The notes under the pieces: model-generated
Databases searched by the model: none
What the model was told of the DNA's origin: nothing
The model's input: the letters and a program-made list of their open reading frames with translations, nothing else
Program-made: the position numbers and the translations under genes
Shown here: piece after piece, positions 35,216-46,549 of the stretch
How positions within the stretch are numbered: the stretch's first letter is position 1
Layout of the letters: the number at the start of each line of letters is the position of its first letter
Origin: Pseudeuparius sepicola
Taxonomy: Eukaryota; Arthropoda; Insecta; Coleoptera; Anthribidae
DNA length: 64,000 nucleotides
Assembly (NCBI GenBank): GCA_963920635.1
Contig: OY987303.1
Span: 55,303,223-55,367,222 of the forward strand
Reading direction: 5' to 3'

Positions 35216-35960
35216 TTGAGCTTCCAACAACTGGCCGGGTGCTCGAGCGCCGGAGCACCCGCGGAGTCGGCGCCCATGCATGCTAGCGACAAACCGCACG
35301 AGCGATTTGGGATTTGTTCTGTGTGCCCCTATATGGACGAGCCGCCACTGGTTTTATACAATGTTTGACCCCATCTAACCCCATCTTAGTTACGCCCATG
35401 CGGGCAATATGAAGAATGTACGACTGCAAACTAACGTCATCAATAATTGTCAATTATCCTTCGCTAGGACGTGTACGGTTTTCTCGTCGCTTGTACCTCG
35501 TCAGGTCTACAGCGAAATAAATGTTACCATTATCTTTTATTCAATTCTACACTTGCGTACCCCGGGGCGGTAATTTTTCGAAATATTTGACCGCGCGCGC
35601 AAAGAAATGTGTTTATGTATTTGACGTCTAGGGGCGCTTTCGGCAGGCGGTCCGGCGGCTTTTTTCGAGTAATTTCGTTTTAAATCGTCTCAATTTAAAG
35701 GCTGCGCGGGCTTTTTGCAAGTTAGTTCGGAAACTGTTCGGGCTGTTGTGCCGCCGTCTTTCTATACGTCAGCGTTCTCTCGCTTCCAGCCGTCCGGCGC
35801 ACCGTTCGGAGAATAAAAGGAGATAAAACCGATTAATTTATTAAATGGCAGCAAAGAGCCTCATCAAGACGGCCTGGTTTTTGTCAGCCTGCGAACATAA
35901 AGCATGGGCGCGCGGAACATTTTATTCCGGCGACGAAATTCTCCTATTATTACTGGCAGA
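35216..35960. promoter_or_regulatory. CpG-containing stretch, possible promoter or first-exon region
   Basis: Bases 35560-35830 are GC-richer with many CpG. An ATG at 35845 opens a frame (MAAKSLIKTAWFLS) that runs into the inserted element at 35962. This could be the start of a host gene, but there is no recognised domain or donor site. Weak evidence. Confidence 0.2.
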
Positions 35961-35961
35961 C

Positions 35962-36620
35962 CTCAGAGAAATAACCAAGGATAGAGGGAGCAACAGCATC
36001 AAAATACACACGTTTGTAGTCAACCAACATCATATGCAAATTTACCCAAGAAAACAAACATTAGGCCCGTGTGTACAACGCTTACCTGAGATAGGTTATA
36101 TCCTGAGAAATATCAATTTAGCCACATACCACCCACTCTCTGCGTCCCATTGTATACAAAATCAATCACTATATCCTAAATACTAATAAATAGCCTATAA
36201 ATTAACAGAAAAACAATTAAAAACGGGAAAAACGCATACGTAAACAATCGGAAAACTTGACTTGTTGGGCATACAAACAAATACTGCCCAGTTAACGAAC
36301 GCGGAGCCCGCGGCAGCAACGACAGCGTTGCCATGTCGGGCGGTTTGAGGTATCTGTGACGATTTTATTAAAGTGATAATTAGATACTATAATTACAGCG
36401 CAATTTAGTTTTAGTTTAAAATTGTTACATACAAGAAATTATTAACAACATTTGTTAATTTAGCGTTATGGGAGGTATGCCTTCATTTAATCCCATTATT
36501 AAACCCTTCTATTTTGAAATGGAATGCTGTAAACAATGGAGTACGTGGCATCACTCAAAAAGATGTTGGCTTTGTTTACTTTTTGTTCTTACTCCCTCTA
36601 TCCTTGGTTATATCTCTGAG
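35962..36620. mobile_element. 659-bp MITE with 8-bp TSD
   Basis: The flanks TGGCAGAC (35954-35961) and TAGCAGAC (36621-36628) match at seven of eight bases. The ends are CTCAGAGAAATAACCAAGG and the complement of CTCAGAGATATAACCAAGG, with the inverted match continuing through 'atagagggag' (about 29 bases). The 8-bp TSD suggests hAT or P-type mobilisation. Non-coding. Confidence 0.72.
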
Positions 36621-36636
36621 TAGCAGACGTATTTAA

Positions 36637-37092
36637 TAATAATAATACGTCTTTATTTATACATTTAGTGGTATAAACAGGCAAAGTGTCGCTAATACAT
36701 AGCGTTTTTCAACTTAACTTTGAAGAGAATACAAAACAAAGTAGGTATTCTAAATTAAAAAAATTAAACATACACATTGCAATGTGCAACCTAAACTATA
36801 TAACTATATATTATATTTCAGAGGAACATTTTTATAAATTGCTATATTTAGTCAGCGAAAGAAAAAACATAATCAGTGTGATAATAAATAGGCTTTTATA
36901 TTTTTTTAATTAGTTAAATTATGGTTATAAAATGAGGGTGGCAGAGAGTTGTACTTTTTGACTACATTATTCGTAAAACTATAGGTAAATACTTTCGTTT
37001 TATGCTTGGGAATAACTAATAAATTTCGATTCTTGGTTTTAAGTCTATTTATATTTTTAAATTTCAATAATTTTGTGCTCAAAAACTTTCCG
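36637..37092 (-). pseudogene. 5'-truncated LINE 3' end (ORF2 C-terminus plus 3' UTR)
   Basis: On the minus strand, 37092-36906 reads FLSTKLLKFKNINRLK then TKNRNLLVIPKHKTKVF, YSFTNNVVKKYNSLP and a stop. This is the typical extreme C-terminus of Jockey/CR1-type ORF2 proteins (basic, 'PKH..T..F..SF....WNSLP'). It is followed by about 250 bases of 3' UTR ending in AATAAAGACG and an (ATT)n tail at about 36640. The 5' break near 37087 falls exactly where a separate direct repeat begins. Confidence 0.78.
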
Positions 37093-37690
37093 TGCGCTGA
37101 ATAAAAATACCGAATATATATGGTTTTAAAATAGAAATATACAGCAAAGTAAACTAAATTTAAGAAACTCTATATGCTCTCTGATATTTAACATGTACCT
37201 ACCTATTTTGTATTTTAATTGGTCGTTATCAGTTTATGTGTCAAGAACAGTAAATGCAGAGACCTCAACTTATTAAGCTTTATTTAGCCTTCCCGCTTCA
37301 CTAATTTTGTAAGATATGTGGTCATATTTTCCTATGCCAAATGAGTATCTGAAACAAGAATTTTGAATTCTCTGTAGTCTGACCTGATCTTCTCCACGGA
37401 AGCACCGTATAACGTTTTTTGTGTCTATAAGAAATTAAGAAAAATTATTTCCATTATACTTCTTTGAAAACACACCTTATGTTTATCTGTTTTAGCAATA
37501 ATGAAAGATGGGGGTTTTCGGGCTAGCGCACGGAAACAGCGCACGGAAAAACTTTCCGTGCGCTGAATAAAAATACCGAATATATGGCTTTAAAGTAGAA
37601 ATATACAGCAAAGTAAACTAAATTTAAGAAACTCTATATGCTCTCTGATATTTAACATATACCTATTTTGCTATTTTGTATTTTACCTCG
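37087..37690 (+). repeat. Pair of ~130-bp direct repeats
   Basis: The sequence starting CTTTCCGTGCGCTGAATAAA at 37087 recurs at about 37552 and stays similar for about 130 bases (through 'ctctctgatatttaaca'). The second copy is preceded by its own complement (cagcgcacggaaa), making a 13-bp-stem hairpin at 37537-37565. Confidence 0.8.
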
Positions 37691-37933
37691 TAAGTGTTTC
37701 AATATTTAGATACATTTCTGTAATATTTTTGACGTTTTAATCACCTTATCTGACAATAACTAATTTACAACAAAGCACCTTTGAAATAATTTGAGAGTAA
37801 CCATGGAAACGCATCATACATACCAAACACTATATTGTCTGCATTGTTTATTTTTTGTCAATTAAATTTATTATAATATGCCGATAAAATGTTTTAAGTT
37901 TCCGTTTTCAAAGAAGTATAATAAAAAATATCG

Positions 37934-38056
37934 TTCATTACACGTCCAGAAATAGATTTTTCCGTGCTTGCATGACTTCCCGTGTTCGGCTGCTCCTCAC
38001 ACGGGAATTTGTCACGCGCGCACGGAAAAATCTTTATTTCCAGACTCGTAATGAAA
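37934..38056. repeat. Nested hairpin, ~33-bp outer stem
   Basis: TTCATTACACGTCCAGAAA... (37935) is mirrored by ...TTTCCAGACTCGTAATGAA (to 38055). Inside, CCCGTGTTCGG is mirrored by CACACGGG. 'Gcacggaaaaa' words link it to the repeats at 37087 and 37552. Confidence 0.7.
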
Positions 38057-38087
38057 TATACTATTGTAGATAATGTTTGTGATTGGT

Positions 38088-39561
38088 AGAAGGTGTAGTT
38101 ACCCATGAAAATAAATATCGAGTATGACCCTAAATTAAAGTAGGCATGGTAGGTTTTCAAATTTTGAAAATAAAGCGGTTTTCATGCATTTCATCGAATG
38201 TCGAATAGCTAACCTAGAATTGTTATTTTAAATAATAAAAAAATACGAAACTCGTGAACATTATTGTCTGTTATGAAAATAAATTACTAATTATTATTAA
38301 TTAATAAATAAAATACTTAATACTTAACAGGTATATAGCAATTATCCTAAAAATGAAATAATAAAATGTTGTACCTACTGTTTTACCTGGACCAACACTA
38401 TATTAAAGACCTGTGCATAGCGCTGTGTCAAGCGATCATCGCCACTGGCGCCACACGACGAAACAAATTTACACGGTGGTTTAATGTTAAAACACCATTG
38501 TTGCAGAATCTTTTATAAAATAAAAACATGCAAATGTGTCTGTTACAACGAAGTTAATATTCAAAATAAAATAAAACATTTGTTTGTTATGTCCCTCTAA
38601 TTTAACAAGTTCACATGGCATATTTCCGTACATTTTCTTAAGAAAAGCGGGTCTAAAAAGCAAGCAAGAGTATTTGGTACCTTTTGGTTTGAAATGAAGT
38701 CCATGGCTAGTTGTGGTGTAAAAGTAAGCATAAAACGCATTAGATTTTTCAATTTCTTCTTTATATGGAGAACCATTGGTTCGCTTTGGAGCAAACAAAA
38801 CTTTCTATTTTCATTCTTGCATATACGTTACAAAATACTCTTCCAAAAAATATCTAGAATTTTCGCTTCTTCAGCTGGTTAATCAGATCATCCCATAATT
38901 CCAAAATTGTGTTTATTCTTCTGCAATTCACCTAACGGTCCGTGCAGTGTGCATATACCATTTTCTTCTTTTGCATGGAAATTTCATGTTATCACAAACA
39001 AATCTACCTATAAAAGCTGTGTTAATAGGATAAAACTGATAAGTACTGGACGCAAAGACAATTCGTTACCGTAAAAAGAAGGCAAATCGTAATAAAGCTA
39101 TATATATTTAAAATTTGTGACATTTTAAACGTCAGTAACTGGCATACCAATAACCACAGAATACCCCCCTATAACTTATAATAAGTTTCTTTTTTTTTTC
39201 GTCGAGTGGCGCCACCCCAGTCCGTAAACAACAATGAAATATGACATGCTCGGGTCTTTAATATAGTGTAGGTCCAGGTTTTACAATACAATAAATGCTC
39301 AGCGAACACCCAGTATTTACACCTACTTTTCACAACAAACAACACCGCACATTCTTCGGCATTTAACCTTTTCAGCATCTGCATTTCAGCTGCTGCATAT
39401 TTCAAGTATTCTCATTTGTTTATTACACATTTTGCAGAGCAGTTGAGTAAGTAAACTCACCTGTTTAGGTAACCCCATTTGCAAAATTCCAATAGGGATG
39501 TCATTACTAACGTCATAACACTATCATTGCATATTTATTTTCATGGGTAACTAGATCTTCT
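38088..39561. mobile_element. Inverted-repeat-bounded element, ~1.47 kb
   Basis: AGAAGGTGTAGTTACCCATG and the next 11 bases are mirrored at 39531-39561 with two mismatches in 31. Overlapping minus-strand ORFs near 38487-38798 (103 and 65 codons) have no motif I can name, and could be a decayed transposase. Class unknown. Confidence 0.5.
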
Positions 39562-41231
39562 GTCAACCACAAATATTACCAATATTTTTTCTTAAATTTT
39601 TGTTGTAAATACAGAACAAACAGGCAGGTGTGACACTTTAAATTGAATGGGACATTTTGCTTTACAAAGCACACATAATTGAATATTTTTACAGATAATT
39701 TAATTTTCCAGCCCAAGGAAGTCCAATCTTTACGGTAATCTACACATCAAAACTAATATCATACGTAAATTCTGTCGGTTCAATTTCAATTTTCATGTTA
39801 AACTTTTTGCCATATTTCGAAAAATAAAAAGGTTACAGCAGTTTAAAATTTCGAATTTTTCCGATTTTTGGCCATAGTTTTCCACTTATGTAAGCCACCC
39901 TGTATAAAGGACAGGATGCAGCGATAATAAAAACTAATTTATAGGATATAACTAACGATCATAGTATTAGTGTTAATATGTTATGCCAATATCAATATGT
40001 ATATCTGGGTAATTATCATTATTATTGACTTCAGAAATTTTAATATTCGACCTATAGAAATTAAGGTACGATCCATCGTTTCCTTTGTGATCAATGTAAT
40101 ACTAAAAATAGTTATAGGTTAATATAATATAATAATTATATTATAATACAGGGCGAGTCAGTCTTTAGAAGCAGGACTTCAACATCAACGAAAATGTCAT
40201 ATCAATATAGGTATACAAATGCTTAATTTTTAAGATACATTGATTTAAAATGAAAAAAAATATATAGAATATTTTGTATATCTTCCTAACAAATAGAGAT
40301 GTAAATAAATTATGACATTTATTTAGTATTTTTTAGAAAATTTATTTAAAAAGAGTTTAAATTTTCCCGATACACAATGTAGGCTTACAAACAAGTGACA
40401 TTTTGGTAGAAATTTGGCGTTATACGCGTTGAAAACGATTTCGAAATGTCCACTAAAGATATAGCAATGCATAAAAACGACATATAATTTTTTTGATGTT
40501 TCTCGACCCCTTTTGCCCACCCGCGCGCGCCGCCCCGCTGCCGAAACGGCGCGCGGCAGCGGCATAAATTAAAAGGTACGCGCGGTCGCGAGCGGCGCTG
40601 GAAAAACAAACGCGCGACGCGGTAACCATGGCGACGCGTCGCAAAAACGACCGGCAAGCATGGCCGCCTCGGATGGCCGAATCTCGTCTCGTCGGCTCTT
40701 CGGTTTTCGGCGGGAACATTGTACTAAGTTGGATGCGGTCGGTGGCCAACGCAAAAATATAACTATTGTACTAAAGTCTCTCTTTGACTGTAGGTACACT
40801 AAATTCTGACAGGTAAATATTTCATCTCCCTAGAATTCCGTAAGCGGCGGCCATATTAAATTAAATTTGAATAGATAGAAATTTACATTAAACTCTGTTT
40901 TTTGAAGCACAGAAAAATGCTAAAGTTTCTGTGTTTGAAGTTAGGATAGAACCACAGAATATCAAGGTTAAGGTTATGTCTCTGTTACAAGTTCTGACAT
41001 TTTTGTCAGACATGCTAAATACGCCCCTACTGGCCTGGACGCTGCCAAAACAATGCTGCCAATCTTGGATTACCAAATTAACAAATGTCATTTCTAGGGT
41101 ACAGTTAAAGTAATTTTAATATATAAAAAAAATTCTCCAGAAATAGCTAGGTAAATCGTGTCTGTATAAATTTGACGAAATTGCCACGTTACACGTAAAT
41201 TATTCACGAGATATTATAAGATAGGTACGTA
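39562..41231. other. Gene-poor stretch with a GC-rich island
   Basis: TA-adjacent termini occur at about 39896 (CCACCCTG|TA) and 40148 (TA|CAGGGCGAGTC). Bases 40500-40745 form the most GC/CpG-rich patch of the window. Four overlapping minus-strand frames there are open only because of composition. It may be a promoter, but no gene start could be argued. Confidence 0.3.
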
Positions 41232-41233
41232 TA

Positions 41234-42648
41234 CAGGGTGTTTGTAAATTATGGTCCTTGTTATTTTAAACAATGTTATACATATATGTTTAAATGTTAT
41301 TTTAAATAAAAAGTTTCCTTTAAAGATGAGTCCGAAAATGCATAACAAATGTTGATGATAAAGGTACAGTTTCGCAATACCATCTATGCAATTTAAATGA
41401 AACTTGGTGCGGTTCTTTAGTCCCTAAAGTGCAACCAATTTCTCGTAAAGACTTAATAAATTGTTATAGAGTATACTGAACATAAATGACAACCAGTGAC
41501 AGGTATAACTTTGTTACCATATCGTTTTAAAATCATATCATTCTTATTGGAAAACTCTTTATAAAAATTGTAACAAAATGGTTACCATTTAGAAAAAAAA
41601 TCGCTGATGTCAATATATCATAATAATATGTCATTTAAGATTTTTTTAATGTTCTCCTATTGTTTTATAGGAGAATATTAAAAAAATCTAACAGAATTTA
41701 AGTATCCAAACATTTACGTGCTTACATTACTTAATATAGGAGACGCCGATAGTCACATAGAAGACGAACCTGCGATTTGTATAAAATATTTTCCCAAAAG
41801 CCTTTTTTTTTAATTCGGTGACGTCAATATATCATGTCATTTGAGATTTTTTAAACATTCTCCTATAAAACATTACAAAATTTAAGTATCCAAACATTTA
41901 CGTGCTTACATTCCTTAATAAAAGAGACCCCGACAGTCACATAGAAGACGAACCTGCGATTTGTATAAAATATTTTTCCAAAAGCCTTTTTTTTTAAATC
42001 GCTATAAAACATTACAGAATTTAATTATCTAAACATTTACGTGTTTATATTACTTAATATAAGAGACCCCGACAGTCACATAGAAGACGAACCTGCGATT
42101 TGTATAAAATATTTTTCCAAAAGCTTTTTTTTTTAAATCGCTATAAAACATTACAGAATTTAATTATACAAACATTTACGTGCTTATATTACTTAATATA
42201 AGAGACCCCGACAGTCACATAGAAGACGAACCTGCGATTTGTATAAAATATTTTTCCAAAAGCCTTTTTTTAATCGCTATAAAACATTACCGAATTTAAG
42301 TATCCAAACATTTACGTGCTTACATTCCTTAATATAAGAGACCCCGACAGTCATATAGAAGACGAACCTGCACGATTTGTATAAAATATTTTTCCAAAAG
42401 CCTTTTTTTTGAAAAAAAAATCGCTGACGTCAATATATCATAATAATATGTCATTTAAGATTTTTTCAATATTCTCCTATAAAACATTACAGAATTTAAG
42501 TATCCAAACATTTACAATTTTATCGTAGGTACAGTGCCTTTCAACTTGCTGGTAACGTGCTTTTGAGACAAAGACATTAAAGACCCTCCTTAAAACCACC
42601 CGAACAGCACTTCCTCCAAATATTTGCACATCATTACGGAACACCCTG
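41234..42648. mobile_element. TA-flanked CAGGGTG element with internal tandem array, 1415 bp
   Basis: The left end is TA|CAGGGTGTTTGTAAATTATG and the right end is the complement of CAGGGTGTTCCGTAATGAT, followed by TA. Inside are five units of a 136-184-bp repeat and two copies of a motif starting 'cgtcaatatatcat'. Non-coding. Confidence 0.75.
41639..42500 (+). repeat. Five tandem units of ~138 bp
   Basis: The marker AGTCACATAGAAGACGAACC occurs at 41751, 41935, 42074 and 42213, and a variant at 42349, so spacings are 184, 139, 139 and 136. The first unit also contains a hairpin (agattttttt...ctcctat mirrored by ataggag...aaaaaaatct) at 41639-41692. Confidence 0.88.
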
Positions 42649-42822
42649 TATATTTTGTGGTGAGATGTTAGATGTTTTGTTGTGGTTTTATCATTTTCCC
42701 TGGCAAAATGTTCACCAAAACAGCTGTTAATTCATCAGATGTTACAGAGGAATTTTACGTTCAAAATTATAAGAAAAAAATGCCAAATGGGCATTGGCTA
42801 AAACATCGTGGGTTTCCTTGAA

Positions 42823-43111
42823 ATAGGGTGTCGGCATTTTACCGATTTCAAGGCAAATGGTTGATTTTATCGTTATGGAACAAGAGTACCCTTTGAAAAG
42901 GTGCACTAAAATGATGAACCTGCAAGCTTAAAAAGTTATGAGTATAAAACCCATTGTGCTCCGCCTCTGGGCAATGGGACTAAATTGTTTTTAGATAAAA
43001 TTGTTGCGCTTCAGCGACTAAACGGCTGTACCAAATTTCATTTAAATTGCATAACTTCTGTATAAGTTATTGCCAAAAATATGTTTTTCAAACTGCACCT
43101 TGGTCACCCTG
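42823..43111. mobile_element. Truncated relative of the 31245 element
   Basis: It begins TA|GGGTGTCGGCATTTT and ends GGTCACCCTG|TA. The phrase 'atggttgattttatcgttatg' and the following ~70 bases match 31283-31375. Confidence 0.6.
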
Positions 43112-43513
43112 TAACTTTTTTAGCATTGTTTCAGCGCTACGCACGAAGACAATACCTTTGCCCCGCTGGCCCCGTTGCGGTCTATGATGCCGCGGACATC
43201 TCGAAATCCGTTAGACAAATTACTACCCGCCAACTAACGAGTATTATTTATTGGTTTTGGCAAGTAATGACACTCATAATTATTAGATAGCAGGCCTCGG
43301 CGAGAGGTGACGTCGTCGCATTTGTTTCGCGTATGTTTCGTGTGTACATTTTTGCAAATATACGTTTGTGATAATCCCAGTACATTTTTCAAGGTTGTAA
43401 GGTTCAAGGTTATATTATTTGTTTTAGATCAATAGAGTTGTGTGTTCCGCTTCTGAGGGTTTGACCAACTGCAAAATATTAAAAGCTAATTTTAATGTTT
43501 TATGGATATAACC

Positions 43514-43636
43514 TCGGTCCTTGTCTCTCTTCTAACGAAAGTATTCAAGATTTCGGGGATAGGTGGCGCTGTCGACGTCTCCAACCTAACCTAACTAGTG
43601 ATTGAATAACTTTCGTTAGTAGATAAATAAGGACCT
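43514..43636. repeat. 33-bp-arm inverted repeat
   Basis: GGTCCTTGTCTCTCTTCTAA... is mirrored by TTGAATAACTTTCGTTAGTA...GGACC at 43603-43636 with a few mismatches. It overlaps the start of the 185-bp direct repeat. Confidence 0.6.
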
Positions 43637-43738
43637 CTGTCTTTGTTATTTTGTGGTAAGAAGCGACAAATAAATGACAAATGTCAGGTGTTTTGTGGTG
43701 ACAGGAAATGTTTAGTAAGCTTTGCTTATGCTCTATTA
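43554..43738 (+). repeat. 185-bp direct repeat, left copy
   Basis: It starts CGGGGATAGGTGGCGCTGTC and is over 95% identical to 46311-46495 in the same orientation. The pair brackets the 197-bp tandem array and the inverted DUF7869-element fragment. Confidence 0.9.
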
Positions 43739-43856
43739 CCATAGAGATCATATATATTATATAGGTAGAGTGCTGATTAAGTATTTTTTTATGGCAAATT
43801 GTGGATTTGCGCATGGGCCTATGGAACATGCGATTAGACCTTCAGACCGCGCTATG

Positions 43857-45610
43857 GTGTATCTCCACCATATATATATAATATTTACATGTAATAATGG
43901 TAGATACCTTTATTTGTTAAAAATGTAAAAGTAGGCATATAAAAAAAATCAATAAACAACAACGAATGTCAGACATTTGAAAAACATCACAAAAAGTCTT
44001 TTATTCTATAATAAGCCACTAACGACCACACCACAAGGGGGGAGTATATATAGTGTATCTCCACCATATATATATAATATTTACATGTAATAATGGTAGA
44101 TACCTTTATTTGTTAAAAATGTAAAAGTAGGCATATAAAAAAAATCAATAAACAACAACGAATGTCAGACATTTTAAAAACATCACAAAAAGTCTTTTAT
44201 TCTATAATAAGCCACTAACGACCACACCACAAGGGGGGAGTATATATGGTGTATCTCCACCATATATATATATAATATTTACATGTAATAATGGTAGATA
44301 CCTTTATTTGTTAAAAATGTAAAAGTAGGCATATAAAAAAAATCAATAAACAACAACGAATGTCAGACATTTTAAAAACATCACAAAAAGTCTTTTATTC
44401 TATAATAAGCCACTAACGACCACACCACAAGGGGGGAGTATATATGGTGTATCTCCACCATATATATATAATATTTACATGTAATAATGGTAGATACCTT
44501 TATTTGTTAAAAATGTAAAAGTAGGCATATAAAAAAAAATCAATAAACAACAACGAATGTCAGACATTTTAAAAACATCACAAAAAGTCTTTTATTCTAT
44601 AATAAGCCACTAACGACCACACCACAAGGGGGGAGTATATATGGTGTATCTCCACCATATATATATATAATATTTACATGTAATAATGGTAGATACCTTT
44701 ATTTGTTAAAAATGTAAAAGTAGGCATATAAAAAAAATCAATAAACAACAACGAATGTCAGACATTTTAAAAACATCACAAAAAGTCTTTTATTCTATAA
44801 TAAGCCACTAACGACCACACCACAAGGGGGGAGTATATATGGTGTATCTCCACCATATATATATATAATATTTACATGTAATAATGGTAGATACCTTTAT
44901 TTGTTAAAAATGTAAAAGTAGGCATATAAAAAAAATCAATAAACAACAACGAATGTCAGACATTTTAAAAACATCACAAAAAGTCTTTTATTCTATAATA
45001 AGCCACTAACGACCACACCACAAGGGGGGAGTATATATGGTGTATCTCCACCATATATATATAATATTTACATGTAATAATGGTAGATACCTTTATTTGT
45101 TAAAAATGTAAAAGTAGGCATATAAAAAAAAATCAATAAACAACAACGAATGTCAGACATTTTAAAAACATCACAAAAAGTCTTTTATTCTATAATAAGC
45201 CACTAACGACCACACCACAAGGGGGGAGTATATATGGTGTATCTCCACCATGTATATATAATATTTACATGTAATAATGGTAGATACCTTTATTTGTTAA
45301 AAATGTAAAAGTAGGCATATAAAAAAAATCAATAAACAACAACGAATGTCAGACATTTTAAAAACATCACAAAAAGTCTTTTATTCTATAATAAGCCACT
45401 AACGACCACACCACAAGGGGGGAGTATATATGGTGTATCTCCACCATATATATATAATATTTACATGTAATAATGGTAGATACCTTTATTTGTTAAAAAT
45501 GTAAAAGTAGGCATATAAAAAAATCAATAAACAACAACGAATGTCAGAGATTTTAAAAACATCACAAAAAGTCTTTTATTCTATAATAAGCCACTAACGA
45601 CCACACCACA
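43857..45610 (+). repeat. Nine-unit ~197-bp tandem array
   Basis: Units start GTGTATCTCCACCATATATA at 43857, 44053, 44249, 44447, 44644, 44842, 45040, 45237 and 45433, so spacings are 196-198 bases. The last unit stops about 18 bases short. Units are nearly identical; differences are mostly in A and TA runs. At each junction TATATATGGTG and CACCATATATA form an 11-bp stem with a six-base loop. A second hairpin per unit pairs 'gtatct' with 'agatac' about 30 bases later. No ORF. Confidence 0.95.
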
Positions 45611-45749
45611 CGCGTAATTCAAAACAGTGGTTGTTTTTCTGAATTACTATCTCCCTGCAAACTTGTCTATGGATAATAAATTAAGCTCACCTCAACATGG
45701 GCTGGTCAAGACTTCGATAACTACAACTATAGGTTCGTTTATACTTTTA

Positions 45750-46308
45750 AAACTGAGTTTCGTCCAAACTACTAGAATTTTCTTCACTGATGATAGAACT
45801 TGACTGGTTTTCATCTACCTTTATAACTTTAACACTAAAACAAATAAGCTACTAATAGTTTCTTACGCCACAATCATGTTAATATAATACTTACTTAAAT
45901 GATGGTTTAGGTGGTTTTAATAGAATAGTTGGTACCGCATTTTCAATTAGCTGCGTTATGACTCGTTTCGTTTTTAAACACTTCTGCATGGTGTAAAATG
46001 AGCAGAACATATTCTAGATGATCACTTAATTAGGTAAAACACTCAAACAACTAAAACGCGAAGAAACTATTAATAATTAGCTGAAAATTGAAAAAATTAT
46101 GCCACAAAGCGTCTATGATGCAAACAACGGTAGGTTATACTTAGTTTGTCGCTGTCAAATGGCTATCAAAGAGTGTCAAGTTTCACAAAACACTACCTCA
46201 AATTGCAAATGCGCATGTCCACTGGGCCTATTTATTACTATTTTTTACTATTTTATGATTTTAAATTCGTCAAAGATTTTCCGCGCATCCTATGTATAAA
46301 AAACAACC
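45750..46308 (-). mobile_element. Inverted fragment of the DUF7869-like element leader
   Basis: Read on the minus strand, this matches about 6163-6712, the region upstream of the DUF7869-like gene, with scattered substitutions. Only the leader is present; the gene itself is absent. Its outer edge touches the right 185-bp direct repeat. Confidence 0.85.
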
Positions 46309-46310
46309 AT

Positions 46311-46495
46311 CGGGGATAGGTGGCGCTGTCGACGCCTCCAACCTAACCTAACCAGTGATTGAATAACTTTCGTTAGTAGATAAATAAGGACCTCTGTCTT
46401 TGTTGTTTTGTGGTAAGAAGCGACAAATAAATGACAAATGTCAGGTGTTTTGTGGTGACAGGAAATGTTTAGTGAGCTTTGCTTATGCTCTATTA
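46311..46495 (+). repeat. 185-bp direct repeat, right copy
   Basis: Same sequence and orientation as 43554-43738, differing at a handful of sites. Confidence 0.9.
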
Positions 46496-46505
46496 CACAC
46501 TGTGT

Positions 46506-46549
46506 AGGTACTAGCATAGAAGGATCTATAGATTCTTCTATGGTACTAG
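46506..46549. repeat. ~40-bp imperfect palindrome
   Basis: 'GTACTAGCATAGAAGG' faces 'CTTCTATGGTACTAG' around ATCTATAGAT. This may be the joined ends of a deleted element. Confidence 0.5.

Noticed and set aside
35845..36186. 113-codon ORF from ATG as a host gene
   Set aside because: Two thirds of it lies inside the 35962-36620 MITE, so the frame is chimeric; the first 39 codons alone are not enough.
37087..37690. LTR pair
   Set aside because: The ~130-bp direct repeats lack TG...CA ends, a primer-binding site and any retroviral-type coding between them.
40453..40799. Overlapping minus-strand ORFs of 76-98 codons in the GC-rich island
   Set aside because: Four frames are open over the same bases, as expected from composition; Arg/Ala-rich translations carry no domain.
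43857..45610. CRISPR array
   Set aside because: Periodic, but the whole ~197-bp unit is conserved with no unique spacers, and the DNA is eukaryotic.
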